From Avena insularis (Eukaryota > Streptophyta > Magnoliopsida > Poales > Poaceae): a stretch of DNA of 64,000 bases. The stretch covers positions 375,149,331 to 375,213,330 of the forward strand of contig CM042688.1 of NCBI GenBank assembly GCA_023614405.1. The letters run 5' to 3'. Under the pieces are notes generated by a model that worked only from the letters and a program-made list of their open reading frames with translations, made no database searches and was not told the origin of the DNA. This document shows positions 36,655 through 48,709 of this stretch, in pieces (the stretch's first letter is position 1; every line of letters starts with the position of its first letter). The position numbers and the translations under genes are program-made.

Positions 36655-37910
36655 TCCCCGGAACCAGACCCATAGCCCAGAGACCCTATAGTATGAACCC
36701 CTCAGAGTTGTGGAATTGAAGAAGCAGTTGGATGCTATGTTGGCAACAGGCTTGATTCAACCAAGCGCATCGCCATGGAGATCGCCAGTGTTATTCGTCG
36801 ACAAGAAAGATGGAGGCAACCGTTTCTGTACATATTATAGGAAGCTGAATGACGTCACCATCAAAAACAAGTACCCTTTGCCAAAGATACAGGATCTATT
36901 TGATCAGTTGACTGGAGCAAATGTGTTCTCTAAGATTGATCTTAGGACTGGTTATCACCAACTTAAGATTCGTGCAACGGATATTCCAAAGACTGACTTT
37001 ACCACCAGATATGGATTATACGAGTATACAATCATGTCTTTTTGATTAACCAATGCCCCTGCTTATTTCATGAATCTCATGAATAAGATCTTTATGAATT
37101 TCTAGATAAGTTTGTCATTGTGTTTATCGACGATATCCTTATCTACTCCAAGTTAGAGGAAGAGCATGAGAAACATCTGAGAATCATTCTTGAAACCCTT
37201 AGAGAGCATCGGTTGTATGCCGAGTTCAGCAAATGTGAGTTTTGGCTGAAAGAAGTAGGATTCCTAGAACATATTGTGTCTGCCGGAGGAGTCGCTGTTG
37301 ATCCCACCAAGATCAAATATGTTGAAGCATGGGAAGCCCCAACCACTCAAACCCAAGTCCGTGCATTTCTCGGATTAGCGGGATACTACCGCAAGTTCGT
37401 CGAAGGATTTTCGAGCATAGCAAGACCCATGACCCAATTGTTGAAAAAGGACAAGAAGTTTGAATGGACCGACAAATGTGAAGCAAGTTTCCAAGAGCTT
37501 AATAAGAGATTGATCTCAGCTCCAATATTGATCATGCCAGATATCAAGAAGCCACTTGATGTGTATTGTGATGCATCCAAGATTGGTCTTGGATGTGTAT
37601 TGATGCAAGAAGGCAAAGTCATCGCCTATCTGTCTCGACAACTGAAGCAGCATGAGAAGAACTATCCTACCCATGATCTTGAGTTAGTAGCCATAGTTTT
37701 GGCATTGAAGACATGGCGTCATTATCTTATGGCTAATCGCTGTGAGATTTACTCAGATCACAAAAGCTTGAAGTATATTTTCACTCAGAAGGAGCTGAAT
37801 ATGAGGCAAAGGAGATGGATAGAGTTAATCAAGGATTATGACCTTAACATTCACTATCACCCCGGCAAAGCCAATGTGGTAGCGGATGCTCTTAGCAGAT
37901 TGCCGTGTAG
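36655..37910 (+). pseudogene. Element A reverse transcriptase and RNase H
   Basis: RT is read through small deletions near 36620, 36712 and 37095 and a TGA at 37043-37045. Its core includes [19 protein letters not shown] and the catalytic motif [11 protein letters not shown] (a Phe-Ile variant of YVDD) at about 37115-37150. RNase H follows ([18 protein letters not shown] at about 37555) with [15 protein letters not shown] and VVADALSRL at about 37880. From 37120 on, the frame is open through the start of integrase. Confidence 0.9.
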
Positions 37911-39468
37911 GCTAAACACCATGATCAAGGAGAAGCAACCAAGTTTGTATGAGGAGTTGGAGCAGTTAAGGACTGAGCTAGTTAGCAAAGGATTTTTATC
38001 TAGCATTGAACTTCAACCAACTTTGATTAGCCAAGTCAAGGAAGCCCAGAAGGGAAATGAAAGTATCAACAGAATCAAACATCGTATTGGTACAGGAAAG
38101 GTACCTGGATTCACCGAAGACGAAGAGGGAGTTCTGTGGTACAAAGGACGTATCTGTGTCCCAGCAGATTCGGAGCTGGAGCAAGTTATCATGCAAGAAG
38201 CTCATGATACTCTTTATTCTATCCACCCCGGAGGAACAAAGATGTATCAGGATTTGAAGGAGCAATTTTGGTGGCACAAGATGAAGAGAGAAATCGGAAG
38301 CTACATCGCCAAGTGTGATATATGTCAGAGAGTCAAAGAGGAACATCAGAGGCACGCAGGACTGTTGCAACCATTGTAGATTCCGGAATGGAAATGGGAT
38401 TCCGTCAGAATGGACTTTATCACCGGTTTGCCTACTTCTAGTAGGGGAAATGACTCAATCTAGGTCATCATTGATAGACTGTCCAAGGTAGCTCATTTTA
38501 TACCTGTCAAGACAACCTACCAGAGTTCGAAGCTAGCAGAGTTGTACATTACTAGAATTGTTAGTCTACATGGAACCCCCAAGACCATAGTGTCGGATCG
38601 AGGAACCCAATTTACCTCGAGATTTTGGCAGAAAGTCCAAGAAGGATTAGGAACCAAGTTGAATTTCAACACCGCTTATCACCCACAAACCGATGGACAG
38701 AGTGAGAGAGTCAACCAAATCTTAGAAGATATGTTGAGATCTTGTGTGCTAGAGTATGGATCAAAATGGGAAGATTGCCTGCTTTTCGCAGAATTCTCAT
38801 ATAACAACAGTTACCAAGCCAGTTTGCAAATGGCACCATTTGAGTTCTTATACGGAAGAAAGTGTCGTACCCCTTTGAATTGGTCGCAAGTAGGAGAGAG
38901 TCAGATTTTTGGACCTGACATTCTCCGAGAAGCTGAAGAGAAGGTTCACAAAGTCCGTGAGAACCCCAAGACCGCCCAATCCAGACAGAAGAGTTATGCT
39001 GACAAGAGAAGGATAGACCTGACTTTTAATGTCAGAGATTTTGTGTATCTCAAGGTTTCACCATTGAAGGGAACCCAACATTTTAATCTGAAAGGAAAGT
39101 TAGCCCCTAGATATATTGGACCCTTCAAGATTCTGAATCGTCGAGGAGAAGTATCGTATCAACTGGAACTGCCAGAAGAGATGTCAACCATCCACAATGT
39201 GTTCCATATCTCGTTACTTCGCAAATGCCTAGAAGTGCCAGAGAAGACCGAAGTTTTTAAGAACATCGATCACCGAGCTGTTGATATCAACAAGGATCTG
39301 ACGTATCGTGAAGTGCCCATCCGTATCTTGGAGGAAGCCTACAGAACCACCAGGACCCGGAGTATCAAATTTATCAAGATCCAACAGAGCAACCATACCA
39401 AAGAAGAAGCCACTTGGGCGCGAGAAGATTACACTAGGACTGAGTTCCCAGATCTCTTTAGTCCCTAG
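37911..39468 (+). pseudogene. Element A integrase with chromodomain-like tail
   Basis: One frame covers the whole domain, with only two nonsense codons (38377-38379 and 38461-38463). The HHCC zinc finger is intact ([20 protein letters not shown], then [12 protein letters not shown]). All three catalytic residues are present: Asp in RMDFITGLP, Asp in IVSDRGTQFTS and Glu in GQSERVNQ. The tail includes GPFKILNRRGEVSYQLELP, VFHISLLRKCL and the chromodomain-like ATWAREDYTRTEFPDLFSP, closing at 39466-39468. This is the best preserved pol domain in the window. Confidence 0.92.
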
Positions 39469-39500
39469 TTTTCTTTCTTAAACCTCGGGACGAGATTTTG

Positions 39501-39517
39501 TTTAAGGGGGGAAGGTT
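39501..39517 (+). promoter_or_regulatory. Polypurine tract of element A
   Basis: TTTAAGGGGGGAAGGTT lies directly before the 3' LTR start at 39518. Confidence 0.85.
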
Positions 39518-42500
39518 TGTAACATCCCAAAACTTTAATCAAGATCAAATCTAACCAATTTAGGGTTAACAAAACCTTTTTCCATTTAAGATCTTTAAGC
39601 ATTCATATGTGTGTGCATTTTAAATAGGAGTTGTTTGAAATGCCATTATTGTTTGTTCTAATGGTTGTAAAATGGTTCTATGATGAATGCCACATCATCT
39701 AGATCTTTCCCAAGCAAAAACCAAGGAAAAAGAACCAAAAAGAATTAAATAAAGGAAATGGTCACTTTTGCCATTTTAATCACCTAACCCACTTTGGGTA
39801 TTCCTAGCACTCAAATTCCAACAAAAGCAATTGTGGATCTTTGCACCCCTTGATAGTATAAGTAGTGATGTGCCAAGGCCCACTTTCTGATCTCCCAAAA
39901 ACATTCAAACTCTAATTTTAAATGACATTTGAAAATGGAATCTAGTTCATATGTCTAGATCACACTTTTTCAAAAACCACTCAAATGAATTCCATTTAAC
40001 AAATCCTAGCAACCACAGAGGTTTAAGCATATGACAAATCACTCCACCAAATCTCATTTCAAAATTCAAAATTTTTGTTCTTTCGGCCATTTGATCGAAC
40101 ACTTGGTGGGTAGAATCAAACTGGCCTAACTATTACTGTTGTTGATCAAATATTGTCGAGCCATTTGAGCCACATTAACCCTCTTGGTCTCCCCCAGACC
40201 CAGCCAAACCCAACCAGACCAAAACTAGCCCATCCCGTACTCCCTGGCGCCAGTGCAACACTGCGATGAGGATATGATCGCCGTCCGATCGTGCCCAAGC
40301 CGCAGCAGACTGCCAACCCCTCTCCACCGCCCCAGGAAGCAAGGCGCCACTTCACCACCGACCATGGTCCACCCCACGACCATAGATAGCCACTGGACCA
40401 CCCCAGAGCAGCACCGTACTATCCTCTCTACGCACGCCAGAGCACGCCAGAGCGCCATCACCACCAGCATGCCACAAACCGTGCCTCGACCGCCGACCGC
40501 GCGCACCACTCCGCCTCGACCCCCTCACCCTGCCAGAAACGGTCGTAACCCGTCGCCCAACCCACACTCGCTGGGAACTGGGTCGAGCACCACCTCTGTC
40601 TCCCAGAGCACGCGATGCTCCTGACCGTTAGCCACCGTCCCTAGCATCACCATCACGCCGTAAAGGACCGCCAGGATGCAAGCCACCATCCGCCAACGCC
40701 GCCCATGCCTCTAGGCCGATTTGTCGTCATCACCGGCGAGCACCGCCCATGCCTCACTGCCGCCTCGCCACGACTATATAAGGAGGCCTCCCCAGCACCA
40801 ATTCTTCACATGATTCTCATCCACTCCCCCTCCGAACACTCCCAGACCCCCACCAATCAAGTCGTAGCCTGTAGCGCCGGAATTTTGCCGGAGTCTGCCG
40901 CGGAAGGAGGAGAAGGGAGCCGTTGATCCAGGCCATCTCCCGGGACGCTGCCAGTACCAGGAGAACCGCCGTCATCTTCTCGTTCGTTTGGCCGCCTCAC
41001 CGCACTAGCTGGAGCCCGGTACGTCCCCATTGCACCCCCACCGAGCTGTTAGGGTTTAGTATCGCCGGCGACGAGTCTGTCGTCGATGACGATCGTGAGC
41101 CGTTGATCCAGGATCTAATCTTGCGGCCACCATTCACCCATACCGTTTCGGCAACCCCTATCCTACTGAAAGGTGGGGCCCTCACTTAAAACCAGCCCAG
41201 GCACTGTGTGGAGTAAACTGGGCCGGCCCATTTATTTCCCGCGTGACCCGTTTAATTCAAATAACTCTTTTTCTTTTTAGACTTAAACTATAATCTGTCC
41301 CTTAGTTTGAAAATCAATTCAGAGAGTTATATAAATGCAAATTGAGTGATTGCAATTTTGATGGAAAGGTAATAAAAATATCTATCCAAGCCCGTTGGAT
41401 GTAAATCATTTAGAGTTAGAGATCTCTCCTAGTAAAAATAACAAGACAGAAGCTTTTCCACATTCAAACATTTTTCTAAAATCAACCACAATAGCTTTTG
41501 AGTTGTTTCCAACTCTCAAAAATCACATTAGCCATACATATATGAATATGTAATAATATTAAGGTTTGCATGCAGTGACTTTGGACTAGTACCAAAATAA
41601 TGCTATATAGGCATTTCTAGTCACTTTAAATCATTAATAATTTAGCTTAAACTTATTAAAATGTGATCCAACCCTTACATCACATTCCCATATGTTAGAA
41701 TATGTGGTGATGACATGTGTCCACATGATTCCATATTTTAATTGGAGAATATTAAATCTTAGTTAATTTCATTGAGTAGAAATTACTTTTCTCAAATAAA
41801 ATAAATGAAACTAGTTCATTAAACCTTGTGATGTTTGTGATGATAATAGATCATCAAATGTGTGCCTTAGTGTACTAAGTAGACTAGTTAAGTATTTTTT
41901 GGTGATTGTGTATTCCGTATGTATTTATAGACGATAGTACCGACCAAGTCTATGAGGAGGAGTTCTACCAAGAGGAGGAGGAAGAGAATTTCAACCACTG
42001 CACCAACCAAGGCAAGCTATTATTGGCGAGCTAATACTTGAAAGCCATCATTAACAATGCAAGATCAACCTTGCAAGCTATTGTTAGCAAACTAGAATTA
42101 AACAAGATAACCTAAGGAAAATGCACTAGGCATGCTTTGGTTATACTTTTTCACTTATACCTACTCCAAGTTTTATTTACAATCTTTATTTCCTTTTCTT
42201 TAACAAAGTTCTTTACTTTGTTTATAGGTAGCATAAAGACTTGATTCACTTTAGATGGGAATACTTGGTGAAAATGATTTGTGAAAACCTTGGAATGGGG
42301 AGTCATTCTATTGAGATGCTTTGACATGTGTTGAGAAACACCAATGGTTTATGATGATGATGAAAATGTTAAGGCATGAGCCTTAGCCCTTTTATAAAAA
42401 CTGATGATTGGGTTCGGATGCGATACCATTCCAATTTTACCGTACAACCACAATACCTGAATTGGGTAAGGCTTAGCCGGAAGTTTATATGCATTAGTAT

Positions 42501-43372
42501 TAGTTCCCTCGCGGGAGAGGTTTGAGCTGAGGCTACCTCTCAATGTTGTCCACCTAAGCAGTGCCCAGGATGACAGATGGTCATGGATGGGAGGCCATAC
42601 TCATAGGAGAGGTGCTTATACTAGAGTGTGTAAAGGAAAGGTTATGTTTGATTATCTGCATACTAAGTATGATGATTCAGGGTTATCCCTGATAGATGTA
42701 TCGAATCTTGTGGTGAAAGTGTACCACCTCTGCAGAGTGTCAAACTATTCGAATTGCCGCGTCCACGGTTATGGACAGTTGGAGTGGCCATACTATTCTA
42801 TTGTCAGATGTTTTCAAAACGACTTATGAAATGAATGGTGCCATGACTTGACCACAACAGAGTTGTGACTATAACAACTAAGTTCCCACTTAGGTGTTTT
42901 CAAACTTTATTTTATCTTTCTTTGTTTCTGAACTCAGCTTTGGTTTCAAACTTAGTTTTACAAATAAACTTAGAACTTAGCATTCCTACTAGAACTATCT
43001 TACTTGTTGGTGATAGTTTGCGAGTACTTAAAGAGTACTCATGGCTTTGTCCATGGCTATTCCTATGGCCATACTATGAGGAGGACTACCCTGAAGGAGG
43101 ACAGCAGGACGGCTACGACAACTAGGATCATCTACCATCGTCAGCATTGCCTGTGACTCTTAAGATGGACCCCACCGCTATGCTATTTGTTCTGCTACTT
43201 GATTGTACTAAGACTGGACCATGAGATCCTTTATCTGTGTAAGACCTTATTATGGTTTGTAATGGATGATGTACTGTGATATCCAATCTGTTATTTCTCG
43301 CAAAAATGGTAATCCTGGGATTGCGATGTATGGCATAATAGGCATTTGGGATTAAAAATCCGGGTGTTGACA
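39518..43372 (+). repeat. Element A 3' LTR
   Basis: This 3855-bp LTR starts TGTAACATCC and ends GTTGACA. It is the uninterrupted reference copy for the split 5' LTR. The TATA box is at 40774-40783. The LTR is followed by the TSD TGATG at 43373-43377. Confidence 0.93.
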
Positions 43373-43377
43373 TGATG

Positions 43378-43480
43378 TACTTACCGGCCAAGCCATACAT
43401 CGGCTGGGTCACTGACCAATGGGTCCTTGCCCATGCGTTGAGGCGCAATGCGAGGGACCCTCGATCCCATTACACCGACA
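43378..43480 (-). repeat. Element D left LTR, second segment
   Basis: After the duplicated TGATG, the sequence continues the D LTR (CCGGCCAAGCCATACATCGG) and matches 49258-49355, ending ACACCGACA. This proves that A lies inside D rather than beside it. Confidence 0.88.
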
Positions 43481-43904
43481 GAAGCCCCGGGCGAGGGCCG
43501 GCAACTTGTGACTTAGATCGCGGTTTTGACGAAGAGGTTGTTAACGGGCTTCGCCCTTAAATAGCATGTGGGCCTAGTCTACATCATGGGAAGCGCGAGA
43601 AGACTAGATAGCACGCCTTCCAATACTATAGAGCTGACATGTGCGTGCCTGCGCACTCAAGTCGCCGCGGGACTACCGAGCCACGCCTTGGCTTCCGTGG
43701 CAGCCTGCATTGACTATGCCGCTTTGATTCCTACAAAATAACTTTGGTGGGGCATGATTGTTGCCCTCCCGTGAACCTGTGAGATGGGAAGCAACCATTC
43801 CCTCTTCTTTCTACTACAAAAGTGAGGGAAGGCATGGGGTTGTGGCTCACTCTCCACTTCCCCCGCAGCCTTTCCTTCCAACTCCCTGCTTTGTACTGAA
43901 GACG
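43481..43904. other. Element D 3' region, probable leader of the antisense B3 gene
   Basis: No open frame stands out. Next to the LTR the minus strand reads GCCCGGGGCTTC, a weak polypurine tract. Downstream on the plus strand there is CTTAAATAG near 43556 and a pyrimidine-rich stretch before the ATG at 43905, so it could act as promoter and leader for the antisense gene. Confidence 0.45.
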
Positions 43905-44618
43905 ATGGCGTCGTGAAGCTCTGGTGACGATGATTCTCCTTCACGAGTGGGGGAGATAGATCCAGCCTTGTCGGAGGGGCCGCGGTGCAGGTGCAGGCAC
44001 CGAGGCCACCGTGCCTCCTCTAGCGCTGGCACGGATCTCCTGCAACCGCGAACTGAGGCCCCGCCCTGACGCGGCCGCCGAGAAGGCGGCAATAGATGGG
44101 GAGGACCTCCTGGTCGCTGTTCCCCTTCTCCAAGGCGCGGACACAGCCTGCCTTGCCAGGGCCGCTACGGATGGCGGGGGCCTGATGGGTATTCCCCTCC
44201 CCCGTCGCTCCGTCTCGGGGACAGTGATGACAAAACGGTGGGCCTTGTTGGCTTCGAGTTTCTTGTCTTTCTCGCGGTGAACTTTAAGTGGTGGTTGCGC
44301 CTGCCAGACCTATTCACAGAGGATCTCAGAGAGCACCCTTCATGTGAGCTTTGAGTGCGTGAGGCTAGCGGTGACCATCCCATCTAGGACTTCCAAAGGT
44401 GGGTAGAAAGTGCCGACAGCATGTACCTGAGTGATGGGTGGTCGGACTTCACGGACCACTACGAGCTGAAGGTTGGCGATGTCCTGAAGTTTTGCTACCG
44501 CAGCGGGGGTCGCCTGTCGGTAAACATCTTCAATGACACCCTCTACCACCAGAGATACTACCCGCCGCTTGTCTTCGACTTAGACCTTAGTGACGCCTAT
44601 GGCGGGGTGTCACGCTAA
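43905..44618 (+). pseudogene. Decayed B3 DNA-binding-domain gene, antisense within element D
   Basis: From ATG 43905 a single frame reads MAS, a TGA, then SSGDDDSPSRVGEIDPALSE and, after a second TGA, continues to VGLVGFEFLVFLAVNFKWWL and RLPDLFTEDLREHPSC. It breaks near 44350 and resumes in another frame as YLSDGWSDFTDHYELKVGDV then LKFCYRSGGRLSVNIF, closing at 44616-44618. Aromatic-rich strands followed by GW..F...Y.L..GD.L.F are the signature of the plant B3 fold. The gene runs opposite to D gag. It could be a gene captured by D, an antisense accessory gene native to this family, or cargo of a second element that landed in D. Two stops and a frameshift make it non-functional. Confidence 0.65.
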
Positions 44619-45507
44619 GTGAATGACGCCGTGGCATGCAAGGTGGAGGAGGGCATACAAGCTCCTCCCTTGTGCCGTTGACTTACGACTCTCTCCTTGA
44701 CACCCAGGGTCCTCCCCGAGCCAGTTGCTACATTATAAATTTTTAAAATGTAATGCCAATCGGCTACCATTAGTATGTTTACCTTTCCCTTGCATTATTT
44801 GCTCTCTGTCGTGTCATGCTTGTGGCTGCCCTTGATTCGCCTGCCTGCTGTCGCCATGGTGCCTCTGCGGGGCCCGTGGGGACATCGTTCATCGCCTTAG
44901 ACACCTAGCTCCCATTTCCTTAGCTCCATCCTTGTTATTGTTTCATGCCGTGCTTTCGGGGCCATCTGCCCTTGGAAGCCACATGGTTGCTACTATCCGA
45001 CGGCAAGCCTTTTGCCTCTGCCGAGACCTTGCCCTGCCTTCATCTTGCTTACCCATCCGCTGCTCATCCTAAAACATGATGAACACACCTTAAATCATCA
45101 TACCCATGCCTCAGGTTTAAAGCAAGTTGTCATGTGCTTGATCAGGGAGCACGGTGTTGCCAACTCGGAGGGTTGATGCGGGAGGTGTGTCTTCGCGATT
45201 TAGTGCTCGTCGGCAATGCCTAGAGCACAAGGCTCATACCTTAGAGCAGATCATGAGAGTACGATATTTCCTAGCCTGAAAGTCTCGTTACCCATGTTCG
45301 ACCCCAAGAAAAACCAAAGGAATGCAAAATCCTGAAAAAGGCTCGGCAAATGCAAACGGGCGGCAGAACGAGAGCAACGGGATTTCCATTCCAAAACATG
45401 GGCAGCCCCCGAGTTACTAGCGGTTTACACATAGGCGGTCCAGGCCAGTTATACTAGTATTCATCACATTTACTAGGAGTACTACTCACTCCCAGGCTTT
45501 AGGGTTT
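44619..45507. other. Element D, non-coding stretch
   Basis: I see no gene and no terminal repeats here. The sequence is of mixed composition, and its relation to D or to a further insertion is unresolved. Confidence 0.4.
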
Positions 45508-45712
45508 GCCGGGAGCACGACGCACGCTCCCGGGCTTTCATTTGCCGGGAGCACGACGCACGCTCCCGGGATTTTAAGGTTTGTTGGGCACATCACCCAT
45601 GCTCCCGGGCTTTCATTTGCTAGGGGAACCTCCACTCACACCTACGATTTTATTATAAATAGATTATTTTATTTTTTTAAAGATTGCCGGGTGCACCATG
45701 AACAATCCCGGG
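45508..45712. repeat. Tandem hairpin units
   Basis: The unit GCCGGGAGCACGACGCACGC followed by TCCCGGG occurs perfectly at 45508-45534 and 45544-45570. Each can fold, since CCGGGAGC pairs with GCTCCCGG around a 9-nt loop. Degenerate versions lie at about 45584-45608 and 45685-45712. The phrase CTTTCATTTG recurs between units. Such arrays resemble subterminal repeats of CACTA-type DNA transposons, but no matching terminal CACTA was found. Confidence 0.6.
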
Positions 45713-45753
45713 ATTTCATTTGTCGGGGGAACCTCCACTCAACACCTGGACTT

Positions 45754-46554
45754 TTAGCTAGTAGGGTAGATGTGAGAAGTTGTTAGCTTACTCGGAGAGC
45801 CACCAGTACTAGAAAGGTCATCGGAACTAAGTTCCAAAAAGGGTCGCAGCCTTTTCCCGGGCGATCCAAGAATCAGGGTGAAAGGTTGGTCCGAATCAGA
45901 CAGAGAGCCAGTTTGAGTCATAGGGGAAGCGGGGGTTGCCAGTTTGAACAGTTGTTTAGAGCAGAACACGACGTCCCTGATATCACGCTTCACGTTCAAG
46001 GTCCCCTACGAGGAGGGAAGCTTGAGTGAGTTGTAGGCATGGTGGGAGACCACCATGAACTTTGCCAAGGCAGGGCGCCCTATTATGCCGTTATAGAGCA
46101 GGGAAATATCCGCAACATCAAAGATGATGTTCTCAATGCGGTAGTTGTCTAGAGTCCCGAAGGTGACTGACACCTCAATCTTCCCCCGCAGCTGGATAGC
46201 TCCAAGGCTTATGCCGAGAAAAGACCTTGTAGGGGCCAATTGATCCTCGGTGATCTGAAGCTTATCCAGTAGCTCTGCCGACAGAATATTGAGGCTAGCC
46301 CCTCCATCCACCAGCATCTTGGTAACTTGGATATTCTTTATAATGAGAGAGACCACTAGGGGTAGCATGCCGACCCCAATGTTGCAGTCCGGATGATATC
46401 CCACATCAAAAGTAATTGGCACGTGGGACCACCAAAGTGGCTGTTCTGCCTCTGGGCTGGGTTGCACGCCGCATAGTTCATGGGAGAAACGCTTAAACTC
46501 CCCGTGGGAAGTCATGGCATAGGCTCCTCCATGTGCGCACGCGCAGTCCTGCAC
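45754..46554 (-). pseudogene. Element D aspartic protease and start of pol linker
   Basis: Minus-strand frame 46554-46006 holds VPITFDVGYHPDCNIGVGML and the active-site region KMLVDGGASLNILSAELL, ending LAKFMVVSHHAYNSLKLP. It keeps the DGGAS active-site sequence. A second frame, 45999-45754, continues with VKRDIRDVVFCSKQLFKLA, the linker expected before RT. The element then stops making sense as pol: no RT follows, which places the left edge of the internal deletion or replacement near 45750. Confidence 0.82.
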
Positions 46555-46590
46555 TTGTGGGTACTGTCTGCACCCGTCATCGTCGCCTCC

Positions 46591-48339
46591 TTAGTTAACG
46601 GCAGTGCCATTTCTGCGTGGTTGAGGGGATGCGTTGCCGCGGACCTCTCCACTCCCCGCTCTTTCTCCGTCTCCACTGCCTCCATGTCCTCCTCGTGTAG
46701 CGCCCATGTTTCCCCGCGACCTATGGCGGGGGCGCCTGGGCCAGGTTATGTCGGGCAGTCTTTGGCATGATGACCGACCTTGTTGTAGCACTAATAGTTC
46801 TCGAGGGTACCATTACCCCCCTTCGCAGCGATGCGCCTCTTATGTCCGTTGGCGTAACTGAGAATGGAGCGGCAGTTCCGAGTGTCACGCTTATCAGACT
46901 CGTCCACAAGGCACCCATTCCCTGTGGCGGGCTTGGTAGCCACCACTTCTTCCTCTTGTTTGGTCTTAGTTTCAACCGGGTGGGAGCACTAGGCTCCACA
47001 GCCAGAGCCTAACAAATGCCCCACTTACACGAGCCACTCTTCTTCGCAGCAGTGCTTCCTGGGTCCACCGCTCTAGCGGCCTCCCGGGCAGCATTCTCGG
47101 GCGTGAGGTGTCCTTCCTCTTCTAGGGAGCAAAGGTCAGCCAACACCGATAGCTCGTGTATGCTCTTGACGGGATGTATGTTAAGATCTTCGAGCATTTT
47201 TCTATCATGCACATTCATGGTGAGTGCGCTAAGGATGGAGGCATCCTCCTCATTTGGGATAGTGTGTGCGATCTTTGAAAATCGCAGCAAGAAGTCTCGT
47301 AGCCGCTCTCCATTCCCCTGGACTACTGTGTGGAGTTGAATGAGTGTTCACGGATCCCTTGAACACGCTCACAAAGCGAGTACACAACTCGGCCCAGAAA
47401 TGAATGGACTCCTTGGGTAGATGCATGAGCCAGGACAAGGCTGTGCCCTTCAAGGCCATTGGAAACCAATTGGCCATAACCTTCTCATCAGCACCTGTAA
47501 CCACCATCGCAGTAAAATAGATAGCCAGAAAGTCCTTTGGGTTGGTGTTGCCTTCAAACTTGATGGGGACAATGGGATGGAACTTTGGCAGCCATGCCAC
47601 CTGTCGTAAGGCAGGAGAGAAGGTGGGGCAACCGCTTCCGTATCCCAAAGCCATGCTTCCTGCGCGCCTGTGCACGGGGTCGGAAAATGACCCCACAGAG
47701 AGGTGGTCTTGTTCGGAAGGTCTTGGGGCTCCATCCCCCAAGCGGTCGGTGGCATGGTTGTCGGTCCTCCTTCCATTGTCACGGGGTCCAGTAGCCCTTG
47801 GCCTAGGGGAAGCATTCCGGGAACATGGCCTTGGGGCAGGGTTTTGCATGGGTCCCGCGCTAGTGGTAGGAGCGTGCTCCACCCCACGCCTCAGCCCCAG
47901 GTTTGACTGGGAACGAGCGTGGGCGGACTCCTGGTGCAGCCTGATGAACTCCAGTTGTGCGTCGAGGTCGTCCCTCCATGCCGCATACTCCGCCATCCTG
48001 GGAGCTGGAGGGTGCCGAGCTATGGAACGCTTCCCCCAAAGTTCGGTTCCTAGAGCGGTGGGACTGAGGTTGTCGGTTAGTACTTGGCGCGGCGAGACGA
48101 GTCCCAGAATGAGTTGGTGCACGATGCTCTAGTTTGGGGTCGGCCCCGTCCGGTACGACTCCTCCTGACAGATGGCCTGCTCTAGCAGCATCTCTTATGC
48201 CACCAGGGAGAGGGGATCCACTGACAGTGCCTCCTGCATCATCGGCAAAGGGATCTTCAAGCGCGACGCCTTCTGCATTGCCTGGCGGTGGAACCTCCTG
48301 CGCAACAACACCCTCGCCCAGTATGCCCGCCCTCCTCAA
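46591..48339 (-). pseudogene. Element D gag
   Basis: The start lies near 48339 (MRRAGILGEGVVAQEVPPPG) and the reading frame changes near 48100. The core frame 48122-47250 includes WLPKFHPIVPIKFEGNTNPK and MALKGTALSWLMHLPKESIH, typical of plant gag capsid domains. A frameshift near 47340 leads to ASILSALTMNVHDRKMLEDL, and a degenerate zinc knuckle (CYNKVGHHAKDC) lies at about 46750-46790. At least three frame changes and two stops are present. Confidence 0.82.
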
Positions 48340-48709
48340 CTATGGGGTGCGGTTGCGACAGTGGTGGCGGTGACAAGGTTGCGCCTGGCCCCGGACGCGG
48401 GTCGGCACCTGCAACAGTAGTCGCGTGCTATGCATGAGGCTCGGCATCCAAGCCCCCAGTTGTGGGAAGCGCGTGGGAGCGAGTTCGTGCAGCAGGCGAG
48501 TCTACCACAGCAGGCTGGTCCTAGCGCCAGCACCTTTCCTCGATGCCATGGCTAGCGATGACACGGTCAATGTCAATGGTGATTACATAGACGAAGCAGA
48601 CGTTGGTGATGATGAGGGTGATGACGACGAAGCTCGCGAAGCTATTGACGGTGATGATTATTGCCGAAGCCAAAAACGCGAGCGCCTGCCCCCTACCTGG
48701 CGTGCCAGA
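48340..48709 (-). other. Element D leader and primer-binding site
   Basis: On the minus strand, the bases after the LTR read TCTGGCACGCCAGGTAGGGG, resembling the TGGCACGCCCGGTGGGAC type of primer site seen in grass Tat-type elements. The tRNA identity is not certain. The rest is an untranslated leader. Confidence 0.6.

Larger units (their letters stand above)
2161..43372 (+). mobile_element. Element A: Tekay/Del-like Ty3/gypsy retrotransposon, split by element B
   Basis: The element runs from TGTAACATCC at 2161 to GTGTTGACA at 43372 and is flanked by TGATG at 2156-2160 and 43373-43377. The 5' LTR is 2161-4502 plus 32099-33697, and the 3' LTR is 39518-43372. An initiator-Met-type primer-binding site follows the 5' LTR at 33701 and a purine-rich tract precedes the 3' LTR. 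Between them are an extra upstream reading frame, gag, protease, RT, RNase H and integrase with a chromodomain-like end, all on the plus strand. Without the 27.6-kb insertion B the element is about 13.6 kb. The coding genes are decayed, so it is not autonomous now. Confidence 0.92.

Noticed and set aside
45508..45712. Possible CRISPR-like array of palindromic repeats
   Set aside because: Only two perfect units with very short irregular spacers, in plant transposon DNA. It fits transposon subterminal repeats better.
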